From contig JACGCM010001796.1 of NCBI GenBank assembly GCA_014058105.1, positions 1,302,001-1,366,000 on the forward strand: a stretch of DNA of 64,000 nucleotides, written 5' to 3'. Origin of the DNA: Kingdonia uniflora. Lineage: Eukaryota > Streptophyta > Magnoliopsida > Ranunculales > Circaeasteraceae. Below the pieces are notes generated by a model that saw nothing but the letters and a program-made list of their open reading frames with translations, was not told the origin of the DNA and did no database searches. Made by a program: the position numbers and the translations under genes. Of the stretch, positions 43,965-54,409 are shown one piece after another; the stretch's first letter is position 1, and each line of letters opens with the position of its first letter.

Positions 43965-44750
43965 TCTACCTTGTGGAGGCAGTTCATGGTAGTGCTTCCT
44001 TCTTTGTGATTTATGAAGTCATAGGCTTTGAATCAGTAGAAATTCATATTTCTTTCATGCCCAAATGTAGCGGAATATGTAACCCTTACCATTTAGCTTC
44101 CATCTCATGGTAAGCAACAGACTTTGTCACTGATTGCCCTGCATATTCTATGATGTAATCTCCTGTGGTTCCATAACATTCCTCCATAGACCCCTCTATC
44201 TCCATTTATTGACCCATCAATATTGAGTAGTATGACACCACTCCAGTACACGTGGGGAGACCCATTTTCACTTGATCACTTTTGGTATGGTAAATAAAAT
44301 ATGCGCCACAAAATTTCCTGTTCTTTGGATTGTCCTCCAGGTTTTTTATCATTCATTTGCATCTACATCTCACATCAAACAAAATATTTTGAAGTACCTG
44401 AACTTGGGAGTTGTTTTTGTCTCTGAATATTTTGTTGTTGCACTCCTTTTGTACATGTTTAACAAAAGTGCTAAAAGGCTGCCTAATTGGTGTCGAAGTA
44501 GTTTCTTTTAGAGCTCAAATTTTGAAAGGCAGTGTACTTCATTCGCAAATGTGGTATCTATCTGGATATGTTGCAATAACACAACACTCTGAGCCAATTA
44601 TCCTCAGCAAAAGTAAATTTGGAGAAAAGATGTTCAACGCCCTCATTTGAGGATTGGCTAAACATACACAAGGAACTGCTCAAGGCTTGTCTTTGTTGCA
44701 ACCTGTCGTGAGTGGAGAGAGTACCTTCGATTGCCCTCCATGTGATCAAG
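43965..44750 (-). pseudogene. LINE ORF2 3' remnant (zf-RVT plus RNase H)
   Basis: Minus strand, 44,749-44,558: ITWRAIEGTLSTHDRLQQR, then EGVEHLFSKFTFAEDNW. This is the zf-RVT block that follows reverse transcriptase in plant LINEs; its first Cys pair is degraded. From 44,290 leftwards comes an RNase H copy homologous to that in unit A. The frame at 44,791-44,973 (AEIYKNLPILNQAAKAAGVE) precedes it, but I cannot assign it. Confidence 0.72.
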
Positions 44751-44990
44751 CCTTGTTTAGGGATGAAAATAAAAGATTAGCGAGCAAATTTTATGCCATC
44801 TTGACTCTAGTTCTCCTCCTGATGAACTGCACAGGATCAACTATTGAGTAAAACCTATTAGTGGTAGGGGTTAAAACTACCATCTCTTCAACTCCAGCAG
44901 CTTTAGCAGCTTGGTTAAGAATAGGTAGGTTCTTATATATTTCAGCTATATAAGACTTGATATGGTCTGTCACAGCCCGCCTATTGTTAA

Positions 44991-45745
44991 TAATTACTTG
45001 CTTGCCATAAAATTAGGGCGCAAAAAATAATCATAGCATAATTGTTGTGGAAAATATTTCTCTAGGATCCCCAGAAAAAATATTTGGCGTTAATTAAGGC
45101 AAGAACTTACCTGTTACATGGCCTTCCAAAAAAATGTTACATGGAAAGGATTAGTGGTAGCACTCAATTAGGATTGTAAGGGAGTGTTCAGGCACATGTA
45201 GTGGATGCACTAGGTTGGCGGGAAATACTAATGTGAATCCCAGTATACCCCTAGTTGGGACGGGGAGGCCCCTACTTTTAAACGACCAAAGCTTCTAGCT
45301 CTTGTCATTGATAGAAAAAGTCATCCTCTTGTGAACTGTACGTGGGAGTTTTCTTAGACATTACCATTGCGGAATCGAAATCAAAGGATTTGATCCTAGC
45401 AAATAACACTCTTAAGTATTACCACTATGAAAAAAAAAGGAATTTGGTCTCTTTTGGCGCACATGGATGGCAATTGAAGCCACATGAATTGGATGCTAAA
45501 TGCACCCATTTGACAGAGTGCCATAGACACGTGTAATAGCGTAGTAGCCAGTATATATGCACATTTTGTAGAAAAGTGCCTTAATCTGTACATATGTATG
45601 GACATAATGGACGTAACTTTCATGAATGACATTTTAATAGCCTATCTAAAACAGTCGCCATTTCTCTCCCTCTCTCAAAAGGAAATAAAAATATTAACAA
45701 CTCTCTATCTTTATAGGGTACAGTCTTTACGTGCATCATGATGAT
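44991..45745. other. Intergenic region and promoter area of unit C
   Basis: No gene is supported. TATATA at 45,552-45,557 is a possible TATA box, about 190 bp before the unit C ATG. A CT-rich stretch (45,660-45,710) precedes the start codon. Confidence 0.4.
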
Positions 45746-48700
45746 ATGGGTGGCAATAACTCCAGAGCTTCTCAAAGTAAACCCCTAATGGACTCCTCAG
45801 ATTGGAGAGCTCAACTGCATGCTGATTTTCGCAAAAATGTGGTCAATGAGATGTAATTATTCTCTCTCCCCCTCTCACTTTATATATTATACATATAAGT
45901 ATTCTTGAGGATGGAATCATGTTGTTTGATCATTGTTACAATAGAGTTTGTATTTATATGTGGAATATATTTGAATGCTTAAAGCGAGATGTATAAATGG
46001 TAAAAGATCGGGTAATTTGACATAGTGTGATCAGTTATACCTTATTATGTTGGACATCAAATAATTCAGTTATATGGTTTTATAAAATAGAATGGAGACT
46101 TTAAGGAGGCACCTTCCAGTTTCTGGTTCGGAGGGACAACTTGAGCATAAGAAAAATGCAATAAGATTTGAGGAAATGATTTGCGGTGCTGCCACAAGTC
46201 AGGTACATTCATTGCTCAGAGGACTTTTTCTTTTTGGAATTTTGACACTATTAAAGTGCAACTGTTACTTTAAACTATGTGTATTTCTAACTTGGTATAT
46301 TATAATTCTTACTATTCAAAGAATATGTTTATTTATGTAACATGGACACTCCATATTCCAAAAAAAAGTCGTGTCCAAACGTGTCGGACACTCGGACACA
46401 CCGACACTCGTGTGGACACTCCAACGGACACTTCCTTTGGTCGTCAACTTTTTGGCATACTTTTAGAAAATTTTCCACTTCTTATACATGCTATTCAACC
46501 ATACTAACTACTATCATTATTTTATGCTTATCATTAGTCGTAAATTAACCCGTAAGTCAATAACGTAATTATATATATTCATAATACATTCACATATAAT
46601 AAGACACGATACAGAAAACATGAAGAATGATAATATATTTTTGGGTATAAGGCCGTGTCCGCGTTTTCACCTATTTTGCATCCGCCGTGTTCAATACCTT
46701 GTACCCGTGTAGGACACCGACACGCGTACCCGCGTCAATACTACCTAGATCAGATGTTTATTAATCAAGCGGCTGGAATTCAGAAAGAAAAAAAAACCCT
46801 AAGTTTTAAGCGTAGGCCACGATTATTTACAAAGTCATAAGATTCTCATCATCCAAACATAATACAACTCTTAAACCCAAATGCTACTGAGTTGCCCACA
46901 AAATCATTATAAAGGGTCCCTTTCTATTTTTACTGAGAAAGTATAAGTATAATACTTATTTATTTGTCAATCTCACAACAAGGTCTTCAAAACTAACCTT
47001 CATTGAAATCTTTTGTTAAGATCATGTTTCTATTCTCTGTTATTATCCTTTGCACTGCTGAAATGAAGTATATCCATTCTACGAAAAAAAGTAAGGTAAA
47101 AAAATACTTCAAGTACTCATTTCCTAGCTATGAGATTTTCAACCACCTAAACATTACTTAGGCCGGTGGCCCATATAAAGGAGGCAACTTAGGTCGAAGA
47201 GAATGGGGATTAGATAGAAAGTATAGAATCATTTGACTAAAAATATGTCGGTAACCTCAGTTTTGACGTCCTCCCCTCACTAAAATAATACCAAGTTATC
47301 TTGTTATGTTTTATACGCATGTCGGATTCTTCTTTATTGGCACCTAGTGCTTTTATGATTATGAGAGAGGCCAGGTTTAAGGATCTTGTTGTGCGGTTGA
47401 GGCAACTAGCCGTTTTGGATCCTGCTAGATTTTTGTATATCTCCTGCGAGAAACTATTTTAGTTTTTTCTTGCTTTGGGCTGTATCTATGTCCATTTCGA
47501 AAAGTTTTTCCTGAAGTATCTAATAAAGTTTATCTTTTATAACATTTTTAGACTCCTGCAATTTTTTGTTCGATAGCTGTATCCACAATGACTATTGTAA
47601 CTGTTATATTTACCAGGCAGATTATGAGAGAAAAATATCTTTAGTGATGCTGACTATGGAGACATCTGAGAGTACTAGTATGCCTAATTCTTTACAACCA
47701 AAGTCATCTGCTAGTAATAATCCTCCTGCTCCAGGTAACAAAAAGAAGTGGAGTGTTCATGTAACATACTCAATTTTCTTTGTATTTTTCTTTCTTTAAG
47801 CTAAAGTATGATAACGCTTGGCAAATACATTTATTCTGTGTATTTTTCCATATAGCATCTCATAATACACAATTTCAATTAAACCAAGGACAACCACCGG
47901 CTTCCTTGCCTAATCAATCTCAAGGACGGCAATAACTGTTATGCCAGAGCATTTAATTCTCCATTTCGTCCTTTAAGTTCAAACTTCAAAGCATCGTTAA
48001 GTTTAAAGTTTACTTTACCATCTGTGACAGGTCTCACTCAGCCCATCATGCAAAATGATGTTGGCCAGAGTTCTAATTTGCAGGGTATCACTAGTATTTC
48101 ACAGATCCCAGTGGGTAACAACTACATGGGACTGCAAGGCATGCCATCGAATCATCTAGCCTTACAAAGGCCGATGCAAAGGAAGATGCAAAGGCAGCAG
48201 CAACTTTTATCCATGGTAAGCTCTATTATTCCCTTTTCTGTTTGTTCTTTTATGTTACTATTCGGGGTAGAGCTGCAACTTGAGAAGGTTAGGTCAGGTA
48301 ACTATCCTTACTCTGGTTTCAGTTAATTTACCCAAACCTGACTCCAACCCAACCTCAAATTAACTCCGAGCCTCTCCATAAGCTGGAATTGTGAACCCTT
48401 ACACGAAGTCAAATTGACTTGGATCAGCTTGCGAGGCCTATGTTTATTGGTTTCATCTTTCAAAGATATATGTTTTCACATGAAAAGAAAAGAAAAGAAA
48501 TGGAGGTTCTACAGCCCTCTCTAAGTTTTCAGTACTATGCACCGGCATTCCCAAATGCAGTATAAAATGCAACCGTTGCTAACCATGTCATCCTATCCAA
48601 CAATATCTGATCTAATTTCAATCTTCTCAGCAATCTCTTGCGCAAAGGTCATACAGCAGCCTCCAGAAACCAACCCTAGAACCTTCCCTGCTGCTTCAAC

Positions 48701-49902
48701 AAAATCAACAACAAAAAACTCAACAAAACCAACTTGTGGGACAACAATTATCAAATGCAACAATTGGACAAAATCATCTAGTTAGGCAGTTCCTTCAGCA
48801 GCAAGGTAAGGGTGCAGGACAGCAGCAACAGTCCCCAGACATATCCTCTACATTGTTGCAACCTTTCCGAGGGCAGCAGTCACAATCACAAGTGGTGTCT
48901 GAACACCAACAGGCACAACTCCAACAACTCGTATTGCAGCAAAGTTTAGTACGGCAGCAAAATTTAGCACAACGAGAATTGCAGATGGAATCATGTAATG
49001 TCCGCCTGGATGAAGAGAATGTCCGCCTGACTGGGGAGAATGTCCGCCTGACTGCGGAGAATATGCGCATTTATAAGAAGAATTTGGATTATCAAACACA
49101 GCTTAAATATTTGAAAGATCAAATCCAGAGTTTGGTACGTTATTGTTTTTAAACAATGTTAAACACTTGTTTTAGGTACTATTTGTACTAAAACATATTT
49201 ATTCTTAAACACGCAGAGCATAGATATCGATCTATCACTAAGGCCGAGTGAGATCCAGCAAAATATGAATTTGGGCTCACAATACAGCCGTGACATGTTA
49301 GAACTGCGACAACAGGCATGTATATTGTGCTCTATAGGGCAAAGGATTCAGGCATTATTACTACATCAAGAAGTGACTGAGCAGAATGAAGTATTTCCAG
49401 CAGTTGTGCATCCAGGGGCTTCATCAAGTATGTTTATTTGTGCATATATTTGTATGACAATGCAATATTCTGAAGTTGAACCTGTATTTTTTGTTCCTCT
49501 TTAGAGGCGACGTTCTTTTGTTTAACAAAAAATTATATCTATTTTTCGTTTTATTTTGTAGCATTACTAGAGTCGGGAGCTCAGATCGAACAGAAGAATA
49601 ATGTTGATACGGATGAAAACTCTTTCGAAAAGGTAATATGAATTTTGTATTGGGAATATTTTTCTTTCTTTATTATGACTGCTTTATTTTGTACATATTC
49701 CTTATTCCTCTTTCTTTTTGTTGCTTATTTATCTTTCTTTGTTTGCACTGATGCACATGCACAGGACTCAAAAGACTCAATTGGCGGGTTCAGAAAGGAG
49801 ACAGAAGAAAACCAGGCTTTCATGGAGAATCTTCAAAATTTAAGCATCAAACTGGAGCGTGCACTGCAAATGAATAAAAGCAGTATTCCATCTGCGAGCT
49901 AG
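45746..49902 (+). CDS. Short MED15 paralogue with KIX, Gln-rich region and leucine-zipper-like coiled coil (unit C)
   Basis: Eight exons with canonical GT-AG sites join into 1,446 nt (481 residues): 45,746-45,852; 46,091-46,202; 47,617-47,734; 48,031-48,215; 48,631-49,134; 49,217-49,427; 49,562-49,632; 49,765-49,902. Exons 1-3 are the KIX module (SDWRAQLHADFRKNVV, METLRRHLPVSGSEG, DYERKISLVMLTM). Exon 4 resembles long MED15 (GLTQPIMQNDVGQSSNLQG). Exon 5 is Gln-rich, then helical with heptads (ENVRLTG, ENVRLTA, ENMRIYK; Asn at a, Leu/Ile at d). Exon 7 has exactly the length of the matching exon in full MED15 (71 nt), but its DWQEEFYQK core has diverged. Upstream acceptors that match full-length MED15 would bring in stops at 47,933 and 48,613; the acceptors used here avoid them. 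It lacks the conserved MED15 C-terminus and is probably nuclear. Confidence 0.7.
46330..46745. mobile_element. GTGTCC-rich MITE in intron 2 of unit C
   Basis: Both ends are dense in GTGTCC/GGACAC words in inverted arrangement (GTCGTGTCCAAACGTGTCGG near 46,369, and GTGTAGGACACCGACACGCG near 46,706), with an AT-rich middle. Ends and target duplication are not resolved. The other units have no counterpart at this position. Confidence 0.55.
47856..47955 (+). pseudogene. Relic 5' half of MED15 exon 4 in unit C
   Basis: Matches the long MED15 exon 4 (reading ASHNTQFQLNQGQPPASLPN, then SQGRQ), but TAA at 47,933 replaces a Gln codon and a second stop follows. The annotated unit C splicing leaves this stretch in the intron. 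Confidence 0.7.
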
Positions 49903-50866
49903 ACATAATCTAAATTGAGGGAGATCATCAGATTTCCGTTCAGCAGAAGTAAAATGTCATGTTTCTCAGCCATTGCAGAAAGTACAATTTACGGGGTTAA
50001 TTATAATAAGTACCCGAGATACATTATGTCAGATGCTTATGAGTTCAGACTTTTTTATTACTACTTGTAATTAAGACTATTTTGAGAACCTGATCAAGAT
50101 TCTTATATTCCCTGAAAATTTACATTGCCTTGGGATTGCTATTATTCACATCTTATGGTCTCTCATGCGAGTTATCTATTTATTGTTCATTATATAGTGT
50201 GGTGTGCTATTTGCAGAGAAGACCACTTCTTCGAGTTTGCATTGCCTTATATTTTTGCCTGAACAAAAGAGACCTCCATTGTTGCATCACACCACTCCCT
50301 TCCAAAAATCATGAACGGAGTAAACCGATCAACACTTGCCCTGTTTCACTTTCACTTCTACGTCTATATATATCCCGTGAAATGTACAATGACAAGAATC
50401 CCTTGACTGAGCACTTCATACATACTGAAAACATGTGAATAAGAGGAAAGTCAAAGAGAACGTAAGCGCAAAGGCGTGATAGACTCAATAGAATGGTGTT
50501 TTATTTCGCATTTTTAGCTTTGGATTAGCTTATGAGACCATAACTGTGTGATACATGATGGCAAACTTAAATCTCAAAATAAATATCGTATAGTGTTGTA
50601 CTTGTAAAAGACCGAAATTTCGTAATTTTTTTTGTTCTAGTTACGGTAAAATACACATGAATACGTTTGTCACCGAAGGGTGACATAACTATTAAAATAA
50701 AAATAAAAATAAAAATAGTAACAGGTTATTTATGAGAAACACTTGTGTTTGTTTTCCCTCGCCTTGAGAATTGAACTTTTCTCTCTCAAATCCCCAAAAT
50801 TTTCTGAAATTAGGGTTTCAAAATCAATCCTTTTATTTACAGCTGAAATTCAACTGATTTCAATCG
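49903..50866. other. Unit C 3' region and region upstream of the distal MED15 first exon
   Basis: No coding sequence is supported. The first few hundred bases are the likely 3' untranslated region of unit C. A run of AAAAT units lies at 50,692-50,718 and a CT-rich leader at 50,750-50,866. TTTTATTTACAG at 50,831-50,842 could be the acceptor of a leader intron. Confidence 0.4.
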
Positions 50867-50985
50867 ATGGATAACAATAATTGGAGACCTGGAGCTCCAG
50901 GGGACAACCAGATGATGGACAACAACGCTTCAGAGTGGAGAATTCAATTACAGTCCGATTCTCGCCAAAGGATCGTCTCTAAGAT
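50867..50985 (+). other. Distal candidate first exon of full-length MED15
   Basis: ATG 50,867 encodes MDNNNWRPGAPGDNQMMDNN, then SEWRIQLQSDSRQRIVSK, ending in phase 2 before a GTAAAA donor. This is closer to the known plant MED15a start (MDNNNWRP, then [10 protein letters not shown]) than the proximal first exon at 54,410. Spliced to 55,081 it gives the canonical KIX N-terminus with a 4.1-kb intron. It is either an alternative first exon of the following gene or the remnant of another tandem unit. Confidence 0.6.
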
Positions 50986-52157
50986 GTAAAAAACCCTAAT
51001 TTTGTTTATATTGTAGTTGTAATTTTGATATATTTGTGATTGATCATGCTTAGTGTATGACTCTAGTTGTTGCATGTGTGATCAGATAAGTGAATTTTAT
51101 TGTGATTGTGAGAAAAAGTGAATGTTTAGGTTAAGAAGTGGGAATTTTATGATTTATAACGAACGATTGGTGCCCACTTTGTGGGATTTATTATTGGGAT
51201 GCCGCAATAGTGTAGGTAATGATTGAAAGACATTTTAATCATTATATTTTTTATTCTATCATCTTCATCTCTGAGATGTAGAAGATGAATTGAGAAGTTA
51301 CTTTAAATAAACAGAGCACATAATAAGATGAGTACAACAATAGTTAGTAGCGAGCTGCAAAAATAGAAAAAAACAGGTAAAATGTTATCGATGAGTTTCC
51401 GATTAATTTTGGTAATGTAGAAAACATGGAAATCATATATGATACACATTCATGATGTAAACTACGTTGTATATGCAACTTTACGATGAAAACCCTAGTT
51501 ACAAAAAGTATCAAGTCGGCAACAACGATATCCTCAACATCTCTTAGACTTCCCATGCATTTTTTTTTCCATCATGAATGTGTCTTTATCATATAAAAAC
51601 AAAAAACAACAACTTTCAATCACATTTGGAGTTCCACTAAAATCAACGAACAAATTCATAACACATAAAAATGTTAACCCCTTATTGTTACTATCTATAA
51701 AAATAATTCTTCCAAATCACAGAAATTAATCCAAGAAAATTTTTGGCATGAGTAAAATCTCCTAAACTAACTACAACAATGAAAATTATTAGTAACAATA
51801 TAAGGAAAATCCGTTCTAAACAAACCACATGTTTTAAAAAAAAAAGCATTGTAGAATAACTCCATATTAGTTGAAAAATGTCATTTTTAGGCCCTAGAAT
51901 CTATAGAAAAAATACATTTGAAGGTTGTATCCATTGGAGAAAACCTAACTAAAGGAAAGCCCCAATTTAAACAATGTCATTCGATCAAAATACCATCTTT
52001 GATGTAAAACTTTGAAGTACACCTTATTGAATCTCACACAGGAATATCTAAAATTAGACCATGATAACCATTATAAAAAACCCTGAAATCAAATTATGAA
52101 TTCCATTCACGAGGTAGAAAGATCACTTACCATTTGTTGCGAGATAGATACATAACA
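50986..52157. other. AT-rich intron or intergenic sequence
   Basis: The first 100 bp resemble intron 1 of the other units (TTGATATATTTGTGATTGATC). The rest holds no recognisable gene or bounded repeat. Confidence 0.4.
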
Positions 52158-52262
52158 GTAAGTGGAGACCACGGGCTCAAGGGAATCCTGTGATGGACGA
52201 TACCCTGATTGGAGTACCCAATAAATATCCAATTCTCGCCAAAGACTTGTAACCATTATGTG
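52158..52262 (+). pseudogene. Decayed third copy of the MED15 first exon
   Basis: AGTGGAGACCACGGGCTCAA, TGATGGACGATACCCTGATT, then ATTCTCGCCAAAGACTTGTA can be aligned with the exon at 50,867, followed by intron-1-like sequence (TTGATATGGTTATGATTGGTC). Stops and small deletions destroy the frame. Confidence 0.7.
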
Positions 52263-54193
52263 ATTAACCTTTGTTATTTGACTTAATTTTTGATATGGTT
52301 ATGATTGGTCATCCTTACTATAGAACGCTACTGGTTATATATGATCAAATACGTGAATTTTGTGGTGATTACGAAAAAAGTGGTTTTTGACGTTTAGATA
52401 GAGTAATTCAATGATTCTATACTCTATCTTTAACCTGTATATATAAAAAGAGCTTAGATCACCAACATCAAGTTGTCTTTGAAAGAACCAACTTTGCAAC
52501 TGAAAATTAAATAGATGGATATTTATGTTAAAAAATGCTACTTATTCTTTAGTTTGTAAATGTTTCATTGATGAATTGAAAACATAGTTTACATAACAAA
52601 CAACTTGAGAATATGCATACACTAAAAGTTAGCTGCCAAAATATAGTTAAGCTGACATCCTACAGAAAATTTGGGTCAGTTTCCCAGAAATATTTAATAT
52701 TTTGAAAAACCTGCAAAACATAAACGAAATGCCCCATAGTGAAGATTACAATGCTACTGAATACTTAGTGTAGTACACTTTAAACTTGTTTACAACAGAC
52801 AATATATACAAACTACGTAATATCTTTAATAATCCTTTATTTAGGCAAAACAGTGAGGTAATTCTAATTACTGATAAAATAAAAGTTACCGAAAAAGGTA
52901 AAAATCACTTCATAATCCCTATAGTAAAAATCATAAAAATAGTTAATAATCATCGAAAAAGTTGTTCAAATCCGTATATGGCCATGAGGATCTTATTTGA
53001 TGATTAATACTACAAGGATTCTTTGAGTAATGATATAGTAAAATGTATGTCATCATTTTCTATTAGTAATCACTCGAATAAATAATCATCAAAATGAACT
53101 CTTACAATGATAATAATTGAGAAGAACAGCCCTTACAATGATAATCATTGAAATTTTTTTTGGGACCTTACCCTATAAGCGATTATATTAAATTGTTGGA
53201 AGGAGAGGGACGATATCATTTTAAAGGGAAGTCAAAGACCATGAAATCCACCATCTTTGACATATCTTTAAAAGGGGGCGCGGGGTTGAAGATCGTGTGA
53301 TATGATGAAAGGATTTAGGAATAGCAGATCCGATATGCCGTTAAACGTTTCTTTTATATTCTCTATGCCTTTGGCTTTTATTCTTTTTACCTAGGAATAT
53401 TTCCTTTGGTATATAAACTTTTTTTCTTCATATTTACCAGATAAAAATCATGATGTCCTAAAGCCTAATCTGTTTCCATTAGTACTGTAGGCGAGCCCAT
53501 GAATTTAAATAATTGTAATATTATTTCCACATTACTTGGATGGTGCATCAATTGCCCAAATGCACAATACTTTAATAATGTAGTGGGTATGAAGGAAAAT
53601 ATGATACAACATTTATCCAACTTTACAATGAGAAACATAGGTATAAAAATAGTACCAAGCTGACAACAACAACATCCGTACTCAAGATTTCCTTTATTAT
53701 TTAATTTATTTTCTTACCATAAATGAGTTGTTAACACCTAAAGGGAAAAGGTGCAACTTCTTTCGGTATCTATTAAAAATTATAACCCATCAAGATATTG
53801 CCTCTTTAACTGGTGATTAAAATTTCTACCAAATGACAAAATTAATTTAAGAACAAATAAACTATCTTAAAACAATTACAATAATTTGTTTTATTAGTGA
53901 CAAATTAAAGAAAAACCACATTTATAAGGAAGTCCCCATTGAGAAACACTCCATATGTTTGTGAAACCCCTTAAGGTCCTTGAATCGCTACACAACCACC
54001 CAATTTAAAGGTTACGAAACCTAATTTAAGGAAACCCCATTCTAGCAAAAACGTATTTGAGTATGTTAGAGTTCATGTAGCCATTTCTACGTTCGTTAGT
54101 CGTTTTACACGTCGTAATCTCATTCTGCAAGTGTGTGTGTGTGGGGGGGGGATTATGAGCAATATCGTAGGGTTGTAGTTATCTCTTAATTAC
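52263..54193. other. AT-rich non-coding sequence
   Basis: Nothing recognisable. A (GT)n run followed by nine G lies at 54,131-54,152. Confidence 0.5.
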
Positions 54194-54200
54194 TATAAAA
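54194..54200 (+). promoter_or_regulatory. TATA box of the proximal MED15 promoter
   Basis: TATAAAA in TTACTATAAAAATAGGGG, about 215 bp before ATG 54,410. It is followed by a CT-rich leader (54,228-54,256) and a TTGAGTTTTTCTAGGGCTC block that is also found before the unit A and B start codons. Confidence 0.6.
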
Positions 54201-54409
54201 ATAGGGGTAGAGGTGAGAGCTGCTATCTCAATCTTTCTTTCTCTCTCTCTCTCTTAGCTGAATAAACCTTATATTGAAGAACACCTCATTAAAGCAGTCA
54301 CTAGGAATTGAGTTTTTCTAGGGCTCATCCCTTCCTCTCCATCTCCCTCTCCAAATTTTTCATCAATCGAGACCGTGTTTTAGTTCTTGTATTTGTTGTA
54401 ATTGAATCG

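Noticed and set aside
48795..49099. Minus-strand Cys-rich and Gly/His-rich frames opposite unit C exon 5
   Set aside because: Antisense shadow of CAG repeats; no motif spacing like a true zinc finger.
51000..54400. A further complete MED15 unit starting at 50,867
   Set aside because: No exon 2 or exon 3 of the KIX module occurs before 55,081, so the first exon at 50,867 has no body of its own.
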